The notes beneath the pieces are model-generated. The model searched no databases. It was not told the DNA's origin and saw only the letters and a program-made list of their open reading frames with translations. A stretch of DNA of 64,000 nucleotides from Paraburkholderia sediminicola. Lineage in GTDB: Bacteria; Pseudomonadota; Gammaproteobacteria; Burkholderiales; Burkholderiaceae. The stretch is from NCBI RefSeq assembly GCF_902859805.1, contig NZ_CADIKC010000004.1, positions 496,001 through 560,000 on the forward strand. Direction: 5' to 3'. Shown here piece after piece: positions 52,908 to 62,274 of this stretch. The translations under genes were made by a program, and so were the position numbers. Within the stretch, counting starts at the first letter, position 1, and each line of letters begins with the position of its first letter.

Positions 52908-54002
52908 TCAGTGAATCACATGCAATTCGTAGCGGGCATCCGCACGGTCACGGTCGGCTTCTCTCGTGCACAGAAACGCATCCCAGCCGAGGCGTGCGCC
53001 GCCGCTCAGCGTACTGGGTCCGACCTCCTTGCGGCGCAGTACCAGCGAGACCTCATATTCGAGGGTCACGCCGGCGAGCAATGTCAGCATGCGTTCGAGC
53101 GCCACAGCGCGGTCGGCGCCAGGTAAAAACGCTTCGTAGTCGGCCTTGTCGAGTGGCCCGATCACGAGGCGCGCGCGCATGTCGCGTTGCCAGACCCGCT
53201 CGCCCGCCAGCGCCGTTGCGCCAAGCGTCGCGTTGACACCGCCGAGCACGGTCAGTTGATCGCGCGGCACGTCGTACCATTTGCCGACGAACTGCTCGAC
53301 GCGCACCCGCACCTTGAAGTACTCGGACAGCGTACGTTGCAGATAGGCCGCTGACACCGGCCGGTGCCGCGCGGCCAATGCGTAACCGGCAATCGCTTCG
53401 TCGAATAGCGCGCCGTCGCCGCTTTGCAGACTGTTGCGCGTGTCGTCGTCGGCGACGCCTGCCAACGCGAGCAACAGCGGCAGATAGCGTTCATCGCGAT
53501 CCAGTTCGTAATGAAACGGCAACCTGTACTTCTTCCACGCCGCGTAGAAAAGCGCAGTCGCGCGATTCGAAAACACGTCGAAGAATTCGCGTGCGGCCCG
53601 GTCGCGCTTGATCTGCTCGCGCGCGATGATCTGTTCGGTGTAATGCAGCGGCAAGGCGCCCTGCCCGCCGAGCAAACCGAAAAACGCCGGCGTGATATCG
53701 ACCTTGTTGAGCGAGCCTGCTTCGAGCGCGGCGGTGCGCTGCGGCTTCTCTTTCAGCGCCGTGCCTTCATCGTCGTAAGACTGCGCGCTGTGAATTTCGC
53801 TCGGCGGAAACGACATCGACAGAGAATTGCGAAAGGCAATCCGCTGCGCGACGATTTCGCCAGGACGTCCATGATTCGACGGCGTTTGTTGCGCGAACCA
53901 CTTCTCGAGAATCCGCACCGCCTGAAAAAATTCGAAGCGGTGCGGTTCGTCGAGAAGTTGCTCGACTACGCCAGGATCGATTCGCCGCTGCGCGGTTTGC
54001 AT
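52908..54002 (-). CDS. tssG: T6SS baseplate protein TssG (ImpH/VasB)
   Basis: 364 residues from the ATG preceded by GGAG; a longer frame to 54200 only reads through the tssF gene in another frame. The start overlaps the end of tssF by 37 bp, implying translational coupling. The opening ERFEFFQAVRILEK-like segment (PHRFEFFQAVRILEKWF, about 19-35) is the TssG hallmark. The protein joins TssF, TssE and TssK in the baseplate wedge that docks onto the membrane complex. Confidence 0.92.
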   Translation of the reverse strand: MQTAQRRIDPGVVEQLLDEPHRFEFFQAVRILEKWFAQQTPSNHGRPGEIVAQRIAFRNSLSMSFPPSEIHSAQSYDDEGTALKEKPQRTAALEAGSLNKVDITPAFFGLLGGQGALPLHYTEQIIAREQIKRDRAAREFFDVFSNRATALFYAAWKKYRLPFHYELDRDERYLPLLLALAGVADDDTRNSLQSGDGALFDEAIAGYALAARHRPVSAAYLQRTLSEYFKVRVRVEQFVGKWYDVPRDQLTVLGGVNATLGATALAGERVWQRDMRARLVIGPLDKADYEAFLPGADRAVALERMLTLLAGVTLEYEVSLVLRRKEVGPSTLSGGARLGWDAFLCTREADRDRADARYELHVIH

Positions 54003-55804
54003 CGCAGAATCTCCTCGCCGGTGCGCTTCGACACGACGACCAGTTGTACAAAGCTGTTCAGATGCACGTACAGCCCGAAAAACGTGTCGATCACCCGCAC
54101 GAACGACGCGAGACTCGTGCCGACAAAGTGCTCCTCGTCGATCGTCAAACGAATCTCGATGCCGCGCACGAAGGTTGCAAACGGCTTGCCTGGCAGCCAT
54201 TGCACCGCTGCGCGCTGCTCGATGCCGACCAGGCCGTCGATATGCCGCGCCGACACTGCCGTGCGCCGCAAATCGTAAAGCACCAGCATTTCCTTTAGCG
54301 CCGACAGGCCGCTATTGGCGAGCGACACATGATTTAACGCCAGATGCGAAATCAGCCGCCAGTGCGAGGCGCGCCCGCGCTCGAAACGCACGCTAGGCGT
54401 CGGCCTGCGCAACATCGTGATGCTGCCCGTCAACGAACCGCCTTCCAGAAACAGATCACCGCCTTCGAGACCCACGGCGAGGCCGGCAGGCAGGTCGCGA
54501 TTGGTGCACGTCAGATCGAGACTCAGCGTATCGGTTTGCGGCGCGGCCGGTTCAAAGTCGATATCGACGATCGAGATTTCAGTCTCGTAGCCGGGGCTTT
54601 TCTGCGCAACCCAATCGTTGCGTCGAGCGAACCAGTAGTGCCCTGCACGCGCCGCTTCGCCGTGATGCAGCGAATAGAACGGCCGGAATTCGATCACCGA
54701 TTCTTCATGCGCCTGCTGCCGCACGAGTTTCACCGAGTCGATCGAATAGACCTCATATGCGAACGCCCGGCGCGCTTCGGCGATCACCGGATACGAAATC
54801 GCCTGATGACTGATACGGATCGGCTCGCCGTGCTGTTCGAACAGGTTCACCACCGGCGTGCAGAACAACCGGAAATGATGCGCGGACAACGAATCCAGCA
54901 AGCGCGCGACGTGAGAATCGCTGCGTACTTCCTTGAGTACGATGTGCAGCGTCAGACGCTGGCAGCGGCCGCTCGCGCGCGTCATCGCCGCCAGATCGAA
55001 ATCGGTGAAGTTGAATTTTTCGGGGAAAGCAAAGTATTCGGTCAGCAACCGGTACGCCGGATGCGATTTGGCCGGATAGTCGATCAGCGCATCGTCTTCA
55101 TCGAAACCGGCTTGCACCACTGGCGATTCACGCAGTTGGGTCCACACACCGCGGCGGTCGGCTTCGACATAAGTGGCCATCGCGTTGACGAACAGGCAGT
55201 CCGCCAGCGCCGCGATAAACGACTGTTCGCCGTGCAGGTGCGTGCGCAACGTGCCGACTTTCAATGCGGACAGATCGAGCTGCGCAGCCGTCGATTCGAA
55301 CGTGATCGACACGATCGCCGTAGCGTTGCCCGGCAGGACGGTCGCACTCGGCGCCATGGCTACCGATGTGTACTTTGCCTCCGAGATCCGGATTGGCGCC
55401 AGCGTCACGTCGTAGGCGGTCCGGAAACGGCATTGCACGCCGCGAATCGGGCGCGACTTGAGTTCGGTGCCTCGCTCAACCAGCACCGGTTCGGTCAGAT
55501 GGCTAAGCGCGGCCGAGGTGCCCAACTGGGCGATCGAGCACGACGGAAACGGCCGCAAGTAGTGCGGATACAGCACTTCCAGCAGCGCTTCGGTGAATTC
55601 GGGGTAATCGTCGTCGAGCTTCTTGTTGATACGCGCGCCCAATAGCGCGAACGATTCGATCATCCGCTCGACGTGCGGATCTTCGCAGTGCTCGCCTGAC
55701 ATCGCGAGGCGCGCTGCGATCTTCGGATAGCGCTCGGCGAAATCGCGCGAGTAGCGCCGCAGAAATGATAATTCGCGCTCGTAATACGGCAGCAATTCTT
55801 CCAT
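53966..55804 (-). CDS. tssF: T6SS baseplate protein TssF (ImpG/VasA)
   Basis: 612 residues with GGGGAT upstream. The N-terminus LLPYYERELSFLRRYSRDFAERYPKIAARL (about 4-33, given here in pieces of the TssF signature) is diagnostic, followed by the conserved EDPHVERMIESFALLGARI segment. TssF is the main scaffold of the wedge, binding TssG and the VgrG spike. Length fits the family. It is followed by tssG and preceded by tssE in the same operon. Confidence 0.94.
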   Translation of the reverse strand: MEELLPYYERELSFLRRYSRDFAERYPKIAARLAMSGEHCEDPHVERMIESFALLGARINKKLDDDYPEFTEALLEVLYPHYLRPFPSCSIAQLGTSAALSHLTEPVLVERGTELKSRPIRGVQCRFRTAYDVTLAPIRISEAKYTSVAMAPSATVLPGNATAIVSITFESTAAQLDLSALKVGTLRTHLHGEQSFIAALADCLFVNAMATYVEADRRGVWTQLRESPVVQAGFDEDDALIDYPAKSHPAYRLLTEYFAFPEKFNFTDFDLAAMTRASGRCQRLTLHIVLKEVRSDSHVARLLDSLSAHHFRLFCTPVVNLFEQHGEPIRISHQAISYPVIAEARRAFAYEVYSIDSVKLVRQQAHEESVIEFRPFYSLHHGEAARAGHYWFARRNDWVAQKSPGYETEISIVDIDFEPAAPQTDTLSLDLTCTNRDLPAGLAVGLEGGDLFLEGGSLTGSITMLRRPTPSVRFERGRASHWRLISHLALNHVSLANSGLSALKEMLVLYDLRRTAVSARHIDGLVGIEQRAAVQWLPGKPFATFVRGIEIRLTIDEEHFVGTSLASFVRVIDTFFGLYVHLNSFVQLVVVSKRTGEEILRCKPRSGESILA

Positions 55805-55905
55805 CGATCTATCCCCGAACCTGAACCATCGCCGCCTGAACAGTCGCTACCGTTGCGCGTTAACGGCGACGACAAAGCGGTACTCAAAACACCAAAACGC
55901 AGGTA

Positions 55906-56385
55906 CTAAAGCTTCGCGCGTGCGCGCGTCACCGAATATTGCAGCGTGGAAGGCTGCAGCATCGCATCAAAACTCACCGGTTCTTCCGCCGGGTGCACAA
56001 CCAGCAGCGCCTGAATCGCAAAATTCAGCGCGTTGGTGGATTGTTCGTTCAATTCGAGCGTGACCGCCACCTGCTGCAAGCGCGGCTCATGCCGTGCGAT
56101 GGCCTGTTGAATCGATTTGCAGATAAACGTGCGGTCGTAGTGGCTCGCGAGACTCAGGCCCGCGAAGTCGTTCAGGCCGTACGTAAGCACCGAGCGCTGG
56201 CATTCAGGCAGCGCCGCCAGTTCGTGCTCAGTCAGGGCAATCCGGGTGTTCAGGATTGCCTCGACGTCGCGTGCAACTGTGGCCTTCAACTCGTCCAACG
56301 ACAATTGCCGCATCGCCGGGGAAGCCGGCAGATGCGGTTCGTCGTCGAACAGCTTGTCGAGAAAGCTGGGTTCGAAGCGTTTCAT
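55906..56385 (-). CDS. tssE: T6SS baseplate protein TssE (gp25-like)
   Basis: 159 residues of the GPW/gp25 family, phage-T4 baseplate relatives. The conserved core includes LSVLTYGLNDFAGLS-type residues (VLTYGLNDFAGLSLASHYD) and the following FICKSIQQAIARHEPRL. TssE starts sheath polymerisation at the baseplate. The gene is separated by 101 bp from tssF and 83 bp from hcp, the largest internal gaps of the operon. Confidence 0.93.
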   Translation of the reverse strand: MKRFEPSFLDKLFDDEPHLPASPAMRQLSLDELKATVARDVEAILNTRIALTEHELAALPECQRSVLTYGLNDFAGLSLASHYDRTFICKSIQQAIARHEPRLQQVAVTLELNEQSTNALNFAIQALLVVHPAEEPVSFDAMLQPSTLQYSVTRARAKL

Positions 56386-56468
56386 CAGCGTCCGAAAAAC
56401 CGGCTCGATGCGAGGCGCGCGCGGCGGGCGTCAGCCTTTTCAGGCCGCACGCCGCGTGCGCCCCGGCA

Positions 56469-56972
56469 TCAGACCGCGTACGTCTTGTCGTTCTTCGTCA
56501 GGCTCCACGCGCCTTGCGCGTTGCCGCCCTGGTTGCCGCCGATCTTCTGCTGCGTGTACTTCCACTGCACGGCAGCGTACTTCAGCGAGAACTGTTCGCT
56601 CGGCAGGCCTTCGCCCACCACGCTCGGCGTGGCGCTCGAGATGATCACGTACTTGAGTTTCACTTCCAGGTACTTGATGCGGTTGCCTTCGCCGTCCGAA
56701 CGCATGAAGTCGATCGTCACTTCGTCGAACGTCGTGCCGCCCGATGCGTGTTGATAGATCAGCGGGCTGACCACGTCGATATCTTTCGTGAACTGCATGT
56801 CAGCGTGCTCGCAACGCTCGGACGTATGACCGCCTGCCGTCGAAGCGGTTGCCGAACGCGGTTGCGTAATCGAGTGGCTCCACGAATCGATTTCGATCCA
56901 GCCAGCATGATCTTTATCGGCGGACTCGCCTTTGATCGCCGGATTGCCGAATTTTAAATAGATGTCCTTCAT
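56469..56972 (-). CDS. hcp: T6SS tube protein Hcp
   Basis: 167 residues with GGGGAG upstream. The beta-barrel pattern begins MKDIYLKFG, then GESADKDHAGWIEIDSWS, and SGGTTFDEVTIDFMRSDG. It forms hexameric rings that stack into the ejected tube. It lies between tssC and tssE, and a hairpin is present in its leader (see 57012-57030), consistent with the high hcp dosage seen in such operons. No C-terminal effector extension is present. Confidence 0.97.
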   Translation of the reverse strand: MKDIYLKFGNPAIKGESADKDHAGWIEIDSWSHSITQPRSATASTAGGHTSERCEHADMQFTKDIDVVSPLIYQHASGGTTFDEVTIDFMRSDGEGNRIKYLEVKLKYVIISSATPSVVGEGLPSEQFSLKYAAVQWKYTQQKIGGNQGGNAQGAWSLTKNDKTYAV

Positions 56973-57011
56973 AACTCATCGACTCCCCAAAGAGGTGGTT
57001 TTAACAGCTAA

Positions 57012-57030
57012 CCCGTGCGGCCGGCACGGG
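57012..57030. promoter_or_regulatory. Hairpin in the hcp leader
   Basis: CCCGTGC (57012-57018) pairs with GCACGGG (57024-57030) around GGCCG, 40-58 bases upstream of the hcp start in the transcript. It has no T-run in the operon direction, so it is more likely a stabilising or processing structure than a terminator. Confidence 0.45.
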
Positions 57031-57044
57031 CTTTCTGACTTCGT

Positions 57045-58535
57045 TTATGAATTTGCCGGTTTCGGCAGGTCAGCGACAAGCCGCAAAGAGATCGACAGCT
57101 CGTCCAGTTGAAAGTGCGGACGCAGGAACGCGACCGAACGATACGCACCAGGTTTGCCCGGAATCTCCGAGACCTGTATCGATGCCTCGCGCAGCGGGAA
57201 CTGCGCTTTCTGCTCCTGGGTCGCGTTGTCGTCCAGCAGCACGTACTGCGAGATCCAACGGTTCAGGAATACTTCGACGTTCTGCGCCGATGCGAAGCTG
57301 CCGATCTTGTCGCGCATCATCGCCTTCAGGTAATGCGCGACGCGCGATACCGAGAAGATGTACTGAAGCTGCGCGGACAGCACGGCGTTCGCATTCGCGC
57401 TATCGGTGCTGTATTTCTTGGGTTTCTGCACCGATTGCGCGGCGAAGAACGCGGCGTAATCCGAATTCTTGCAGTGCACGAGCGGGATGAAACCGAGGTC
57501 GCTCAGTTCCTTTTCGCGGCGATCGGTAATCGCGATTTCGGTCGGGCATTTCAGCGCGACTTCACCGTCGTCGGTCTTGAACGTGTGGGTGGGCAGGTCC
57601 TCAACCAGACCGCCGCCTTCCACACCGCGAATCGCCGCGCACCAGCCGAAGTCGTCGAATGCGGCTGTCAGGCGGGCGGCAAATGCCCACGCTGCGTTAC
57701 ACCACAAGTATTTGCTGTGATCGGTGCCGTCCACGTCTTCGACGAAGTTGAAGCCTTCCGCCGTGGCGCCGTCTTTCGGATTGAAAGGCAGGCGGCCGAG
57801 GAAACGCGGCAAGGTCAAGCCGACATAGCGCGAGTCTTCGGAGTCGCGGAACGACTTCCACTTCGCGTACTCGACGGTATCGAACACTTTGCCGAGATCG
57901 CGCGGCTTGCCGAGATCGGCAAACGTTTCGAGCCCCATCAGTTCAGGCGAGGCCGATGCGATGAACGGTGCGTGCGCCGCGGCCGCAACATGCGCCATCT
58001 GTTCGATGAAGTACACGTCTTCCGGCTGACGCGTCACTTCGAAGTCGCCAATAATCGTGCCGAACGGCGCGCCGCCGAACGTGCCGAACTCTTCTTCGTA
58101 CACCTTCTTGAAGAGTGCGCTCTGGTCGAATTCGATGGCGTTCTTGAAGTCGCGCACGAGGTCGCGCTTCGGCGCGTGCAGCGCCTTGATCTTGACCGTC
58201 GAGCCGGTATTGCTTTCCTTGCACAGATAGTCAAGGCCGCGCCACGTGCTTTCCATGCGCTGGAATTGCGGCGCATGCATCACCGCGCTCAGTTGCGCGG
58301 AGATCAGGCGGTCGAGTTCCGCCACGCGCGCGTCGATGGTGGCCGACAGATTGTCGGACATGACCACCGTGCCGTCGAGCACCTGGTGGACGAGCTCGCC
58401 GATCAGGTCTTTCGCACGTGCGTGTTCGGAATCGGACTTCGCCACGCGGCTTTTCTCGACGATTTCGTCGAGCAGCGTGGATTCCGTGCCGCTCTGCGCG
58501 CTGGCGAGTTGGGCTGCTGCCGTTTGCTGGTTCAT
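57045..58535 (-). CDS. tssC: T6SS contractile sheath large subunit TssC
   Basis: 496 residues. The family motif MESTWRGLDYLC (about 92-103) and the segments PFGTIIGDFEVTR, FNFVEDVDGTDHSKYLWCNAAWAFAARL and IQVSEIPGKPG appear in order. The C-terminal part carries sheath interfaces, and the N-terminal helix would be the ClpV-binding element. Together with TssB it forms the contractile sheath. A start codon at MNQQTAAAQL is used; the gene follows tssB by 18 bp. Confidence 0.96.
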   Translation of the reverse strand: MNQQTAAAQLASAQSGTESTLLDEIVEKSRVAKSDSEHARAKDLIGELVHQVLDGTVVMSDNLSATIDARVAELDRLISAQLSAVMHAPQFQRMESTWRGLDYLCKESNTGSTVKIKALHAPKRDLVRDFKNAIEFDQSALFKKVYEEEFGTFGGAPFGTIIGDFEVTRQPEDVYFIEQMAHVAAAAHAPFIASASPELMGLETFADLGKPRDLGKVFDTVEYAKWKSFRDSEDSRYVGLTLPRFLGRLPFNPKDGATAEGFNFVEDVDGTDHSKYLWCNAAWAFAARLTAAFDDFGWCAAIRGVEGGGLVEDLPTHTFKTDDGEVALKCPTEIAITDRREKELSDLGFIPLVHCKNSDYAAFFAAQSVQKPKKYSTDSANANAVLSAQLQYIFSVSRVAHYLKAMMRDKIGSFASAQNVEVFLNRWISQYVLLDDNATQEQKAQFPLREASIQVSEIPGKPGAYRSVAFLRPHFQLDELSISLRLVADLPKPANS

Positions 58536-58553
58536 CTCACACCCCGTACGTAC

Positions 58554-59102
58554 TTATTCGCCCTGCTTATCGTGATCCGGCGCGCCGGCGTGCTGGTCTG
58601 CTGCGTTGCCCTGATCTTTCGCCAGCGTCTGCAACTGCTGCGTGTTGCTGAGCACTTCGCTCAGCAGGTCCTCGAGCTTGTCGTTGCCGGCCAGCTTGTT
58701 GCGCAGGTCGGCCAGCTTCGAACGCGCATCGAGCAGACGGCGCAGCGGCTCGATCTGCGCAACCACCTCATCCGGATTGAAATCGGCCATCGACTTGAAA
58801 CGCAAGTCGACTGCAAATTTGCCGCCCGCCTCGCTCAGGCGGTTTTCCACCTGAAATGCCGCGCGCGGTTCGATCGCTTTCATCACGTCGTCAAAATTGT
58901 CGCGGTCGATGTTGACGAACTTGCGATCGCGCAGTTTCGGCTGATCGACTTCGGACTGCCCTGCCAGATCGGCAACCACACCGACGACGAACGGCAGCTC
59001 CTTTATCTCGATCGCATCGCCGCGCTCAACTTCGTACGTCAGTTGAACGCGCGGAGGCCGCACTTTTTGCAAACGTTTCTGAATACTTTCTTTCTTCGCC
59101 AT
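58554..59102 (-). CDS. tssB: T6SS contractile sheath small subunit TssB
   Basis: 182 residues with GGGAG upstream. The TssB signature is clear: KRLQKVRPPRVQLTYEVE (7-24, in part), then ELPFVVGVVADLAGQSE, and a helix-rich C-terminus after DFNPDEVVAQI. It pairs with TssC in the sheath. It is the first core gene after the lipoprotein gene, which it follows by 37 bp in the operon direction. Confidence 0.96.
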   Translation of the reverse strand: MAKKESIQKRLQKVRPPRVQLTYEVERGDAIEIKELPFVVGVVADLAGQSEVDQPKLRDRKFVNIDRDNFDDVMKAIEPRAAFQVENRLSEAGGKFAVDLRFKSMADFNPDEVVAQIEPLRRLLDARSKLADLRNKLAGNDKLEDLLSEVLSNTQQLQTLAKDQGNAADQHAGAPDHDKQGE

Positions 59103-59139
59103 CGTCGGCTCCCGGATGCAGATAGGTCAGGCGTGTGGT

Positions 59140-59829
59140 TCAGCGCAGTGCGCTGAACGGGTCGGACGCGCCGCCGCTTTGTGCGGCTTTGGCGGGTGCT
59201 GCAGGCGCAGCCGGAGCGGCGGGCGCCGCGGGAGCCGCCGGCGTAGCGGCCGGAGCCGCTGCGCTGGTAGTGGCATCCGGCGTGTCCCCGGCCTTACCCT
59301 TGGCAACGTGGCGAATGATGCGTTTCTTCTTCACGGCCGGCTTATCGTTCGGGTCAGGCGGGAACAACGTGGCTTCGCCGAGCGTGTCGCGCAGTTGCTT
59401 GGCGAGCGCTTGTGCGTCCGACTTCGCGTCACCCGCGAGCGACGCATCCTGACGCAGTTCGCCGAGCGACTGCGTGGCCACGCGCAGGCCGGCTACTGCC
59501 AGCACGCTCTTGGCCTGACGATCCGTCTGGTCGCGCTGAAGCGCTTCCTGTGCGGCGACGATAGCCTGACCGTAATGACCCTGCGTGAACTGGATCTGCG
59601 CAATGCGCGACCACGGTTCTTCACGGGTCGGATCGGATTTAGACAATTGCTGGTAAAGCGAGATGGCGCGATCCTGATCACCGCCCTTGGCGACGGTATC
59701 CGCGTCCGCGAGTTGCTTATTAAAAGCCTCCGGTGTGGTCGCTGTGTTGTTGCCCTGTGTCGCGCAACCGGCAATCACGCCGCATGCCAACACTACCCCA
59801 GATAGTTTTACTAACAGACGCTCATTCAT
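59140..59829 (-). CDS. T6SS-linked TPR lipoprotein (TagM-like)
   Basis: 229 residues. The lipobox IAGC puts the lipidated Cys at 22. Tetratricopeptide-like helices span about 35-125, including AISLYQQLSKSDPTREEPWSRIAQIQF in pieces and a GHYGQAIVAAQEAL repeat. The C-terminal third is a low-complexity Ala/Pro run (AAP units) ending FSALR. It opens the minus-strand T6SS operon and lies opposite tssJ across a divergent promoter. The name TagM is from recalled Burkholderia gene order; its role may be to aid assembly at the outer membrane. Confidence 0.85.
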   Translation of the reverse strand: MNERLLVKLSGVVLACGVIAGCATQGNNTATTPEAFNKQLADADTVAKGGDQDRAISLYQQLSKSDPTREEPWSRIAQIQFTQGHYGQAIVAAQEALQRDQTDRQAKSVLAVAGLRVATQSLGELRQDASLAGDAKSDAQALAKQLRDTLGEATLFPPDPNDKPAVKKKRIIRHVAKGKAGDTPDATTSAAAPAATPAAPAAPAAPAAPAAPAKAAQSGGASDPFSALR

Positions 59830-60186
59830 CGTTTTTCACCGACGTGCGATTTTTTTAATTCAAGGAGAAACCGGACTTTTGCTTTGCTTCAACTGCGCGG
59901 GTATAGTACAGGCCAATTTTCGATAATTCAACTTTCGTGTGAAGAAGCATTGCACAAAAAAAATGCATGTGGATGATTTAAACGAAGCAGGCAGAAATTG
60001 TTTCCTGGTGCAATAGCGGCATTGTGGAGAACGGAAAAAATTTCCGCATATCGCTCCACCAACACGCGAGTGTCATAGAACAATGCGCTTTGCATAAAGC
60101 GGCATTACGCGGCATAGCGTTGCTGCAAATTTGCCGGATTGAATTCGTTATTGATGTTTTGACGGGGGACGGCGCCGAGCCGGTCG
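59830..60186. other. Divergent promoter region of the two T6SS operons
   Basis: 357 bp, clearly A/T-richer than its surroundings, between the tagM-like gene (minus strand) and tssJ (plus strand). It must hold both promoters. I looked for a sigma-54 -24/-12 element and found no convincing one. An A-run at about 59955-59962 within TTGCACAAAAAAAATGCA is the most notable local structure. Confidence 0.55.
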
Positions 60187-60819
60187 ATGTATATGAATTC
60201 GCGTCTTGTTCACCATGCATCGCTATTGATTGCAATCGCCGCGGCGTGCGCGCTGCTGGGCGGCTGCGCAGCCGCCGTGCCGGCGCTGGGAGCCGCTGCC
60301 AACGCGGTTTTGCAGGCGAGCGGCCTCGGCAAGCCTGACGTACCGGATGCGCAAAAGCCACCTCGCAATGTCGGCCTCACGTTATATGCCGCGCCAAATC
60401 TGAATTCCGCCAATGACAATCGCCCATTGGCGCTGGTCGTGCGGCTTTACGTGCTGAAAGACCCCACTTCATTCCAGCAGGCGCCATTCGACGCATTTAC
60501 CGATCCGGCCAAGGAAAAGACCGTACTGGGCGGCGATCTGCTGGGCGTGCGCGAAGTGACGCTGATCCCCGGTCAACGTTACGTCGTCACCGAAAAAGTC
60601 TCGCGTGAAGCGCAGGCATTCGGTATCGTCGCTCTATTCCGCGATCCGGCCATGCAACGTTGGAAATTCGCCTTCGACCCGGCGAAGTCGGAGAAATCCG
60701 GCATAATGATCGGCCTGCATAACTGTGCAATGACGGTGACCAACGGCACTGTGATCCCGCCAGAACAGGGATTGCCCGCCCAGCCGTTGAATATGCTTTC
60801 TTCGGTAAGCTGTGGCTAA
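60187..60819 (+). CDS. tssJ: T6SS outer-membrane lipoprotein TssJ
   Basis: 210 residues; the ATG at 60193 is an equally plausible start. The lipobox LGGC gives Cys27. The mature beta-sandwich contains PRNVGLTLYAAPNLN, VVRLYVLKDPTSFQQAPF and the loop after GQRYVVTEKV. TssJ tethers the membrane complex to the outer membrane through TssM. It is the first gene of the tssJ-tssK-tssL group. Confidence 0.92.
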   Translation: MYMNSRLVHHASLLIAIAAACALLGGCAAAVPALGAAANAVLQASGLGKPDVPDAQKPPRNVGLTLYAAPNLNSANDNRPLALVVRLYVLKDPTSFQQAPFDAFTDPAKEKTVLGGDLLGVREVTLIPGQRYVVTEKVSREAQAFGIVALFRDPAMQRWKFAFDPAKSEKSGIMIGLHNCAMTVTNGTVIPPEQGLPAQPLNMLSSVSCG

Positions 60820-60927
60820 AGATGCCGTGCAAATACGATTTAACAGTTTTTAGAGAATTAACAATGCGGCGTTCGAATCGTTTATCTCCGGACGCGTCAC
60901 ACGCTGAACGCATATAACAGGTTTGAG

Positions 60928-62274
60928 ATGAGTTATTCAGCAAAAGTGCTCTGGGGGGAAGGCCTGTTTCTGAGGCCGCAGCATTTTCAGCGTCAGGACG
61001 CCTATCACGAGGCACGCCTGTTCGAATCGATCCAGGCAATCCAGCCGTACAACTGGGGCGTGCGCTCGGCGCGCTTCGACCGCGACGCACTCGGCAGCAA
61101 CGTGCTGCGCGTGAGCGAACTCTCGCTGGTGTTTCCGGATGGCGCGCTCTACTCCGCGCCGCAAGCCGACGGCCTGCCACCTCCCATCGCGCTCGACACG
61201 CTGCCAGACGGCATCAACGAATTTACCTTTTATCTCGCACTGCATCCGTTGCGCGAAGCCGGCGCGAACTATTCACAAGACAGCAATGCGGGTTTCGTAG
61301 CGCGTTACGTCAGCGAGCAAACACCGGTGGCCGATCATTTCACCGACGCCGCTGAAGCCGACATCACCTTCCTGAAGACCAGCGTCAAATTCATTGCGCA
61401 TAGCGAGCCGCGCGACCAGCTGCTGTCGGTACCGCTCGTGCGTGTGCGCCGCACCGCCACCTCGGGTTTTGAAATCGACGACACGTTCGTGCCGCCCTGC
61501 CTCGCGATCGACGCGTCGCCGGTCCTGCATCAACGGCTGCGTCAACTGATCGACGCGCTGCAGGCCAAGGTCAACGCGCTGTATGGCTTTCACCGCGAGC
61601 CGACCAAGAACATCATCGAGTTCCGCTCGGGCGACATCGCGTCGTTCTGGCTGCTGCACACCGCGAGCGCCGCGTTTGCCTCGCTCGCGCATCTGTATCA
61701 GCATTCGGCGCTGCATCCTGAACGTCTGTTCCAGGAATTGCTGCGTCTGGCCGGCCAGTTGATGACATTTTCAAAGGGCTATGCGCTGTCCGATCTGCCG
61801 GCTTACCGGCACGACGATCCGGGCCCCGGCTTCGCGCGGCTCGACACGATCCTGCGCGATCTGCTCGAAACGGTGATCTCCACGCGTTACTTCGCGATCG
61901 CACTCGAAGAAGTACGCCCGTCGTTCCATGCGGGCCGCCTCGACTCGGGCAAGATCGACGACAAAACGATGTTCTACATCGCGGTGTCCGCGGACATGCC
62001 GACCGCCGAACTCGTCGAAGCCGTACCCGCCCGCTTCAAGGTCGGCGCGCCGGACGACGTCGACAAGCTGGTGCTCTCGGCCATGCCGGGCGTGCGCCTC
62101 GTCTACACCCCGCAAGTCCCGCCCGCCATTCCGGTGCGGCCGGGCGCATGCTACTTCTCTTGCGAATCGCGCGGCGCATTGTATGACCGCATGTTGCAGG
62201 CCCAATCGGCAATGATCTACGCGCCGTCGGGCATCAACGATCTTCAACTCGAACTGATCGCCGTCACATCATGA
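60928..62274 (+). CDS. tssK: T6SS baseplate-membrane connector TssK
   Basis: 448 residues. The opening VLWGEGLFLRPQHFQRQDAY (7-26) is the hallmark of TssK. Further conserved stretches are YNWGVRSARFDRDAL and the LFQELLRLAGQLMTFS region. The N-terminal shoulder binds the wedge and the C-terminal head binds TssL. The stop overlaps the tssL start (ATGA), so the pair is translationally coupled. Confidence 0.96.
   Translation: MSYSAKVLWGEGLFLRPQHFQRQDAYHEARLFESIQAIQPYNWGVRSARFDRDALGSNVLRVSELSLVFPDGALYSAPQADGLPPPIALDTLPDGINEFTFYLALHPLREAGANYSQDSNAGFVARYVSEQTPVADHFTDAAEADITFLKTSVKFIAHSEPRDQLLSVPLVRVRRTATSGFEIDDTFVPPCLAIDASPVLHQRLRQLIDALQAKVNALYGFHREPTKNIIEFRSGDIASFWLLHTASAAFASLAHLYQHSALHPERLFQELLRLAGQLMTFSKGYALSDLPAYRHDDPGPGFARLDTILRDLLETVISTRYFAIALEEVRPSFHAGRLDSGKIDDKTMFYIAVSADMPTAELVEAVPARFKVGAPDDVDKLVLSAMPGVRLVYTPQVPPAIPVRPGACYFSCESRGALYDRMLQAQSAMIYAPSGINDLQLELIAVTS

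Noticed and set aside
59830..60186. Sigma-54 promoter for the divergent T6SS operons
   Set aside because: No match to the -24/-12 GG/GC pattern at correct spacing was convincing.
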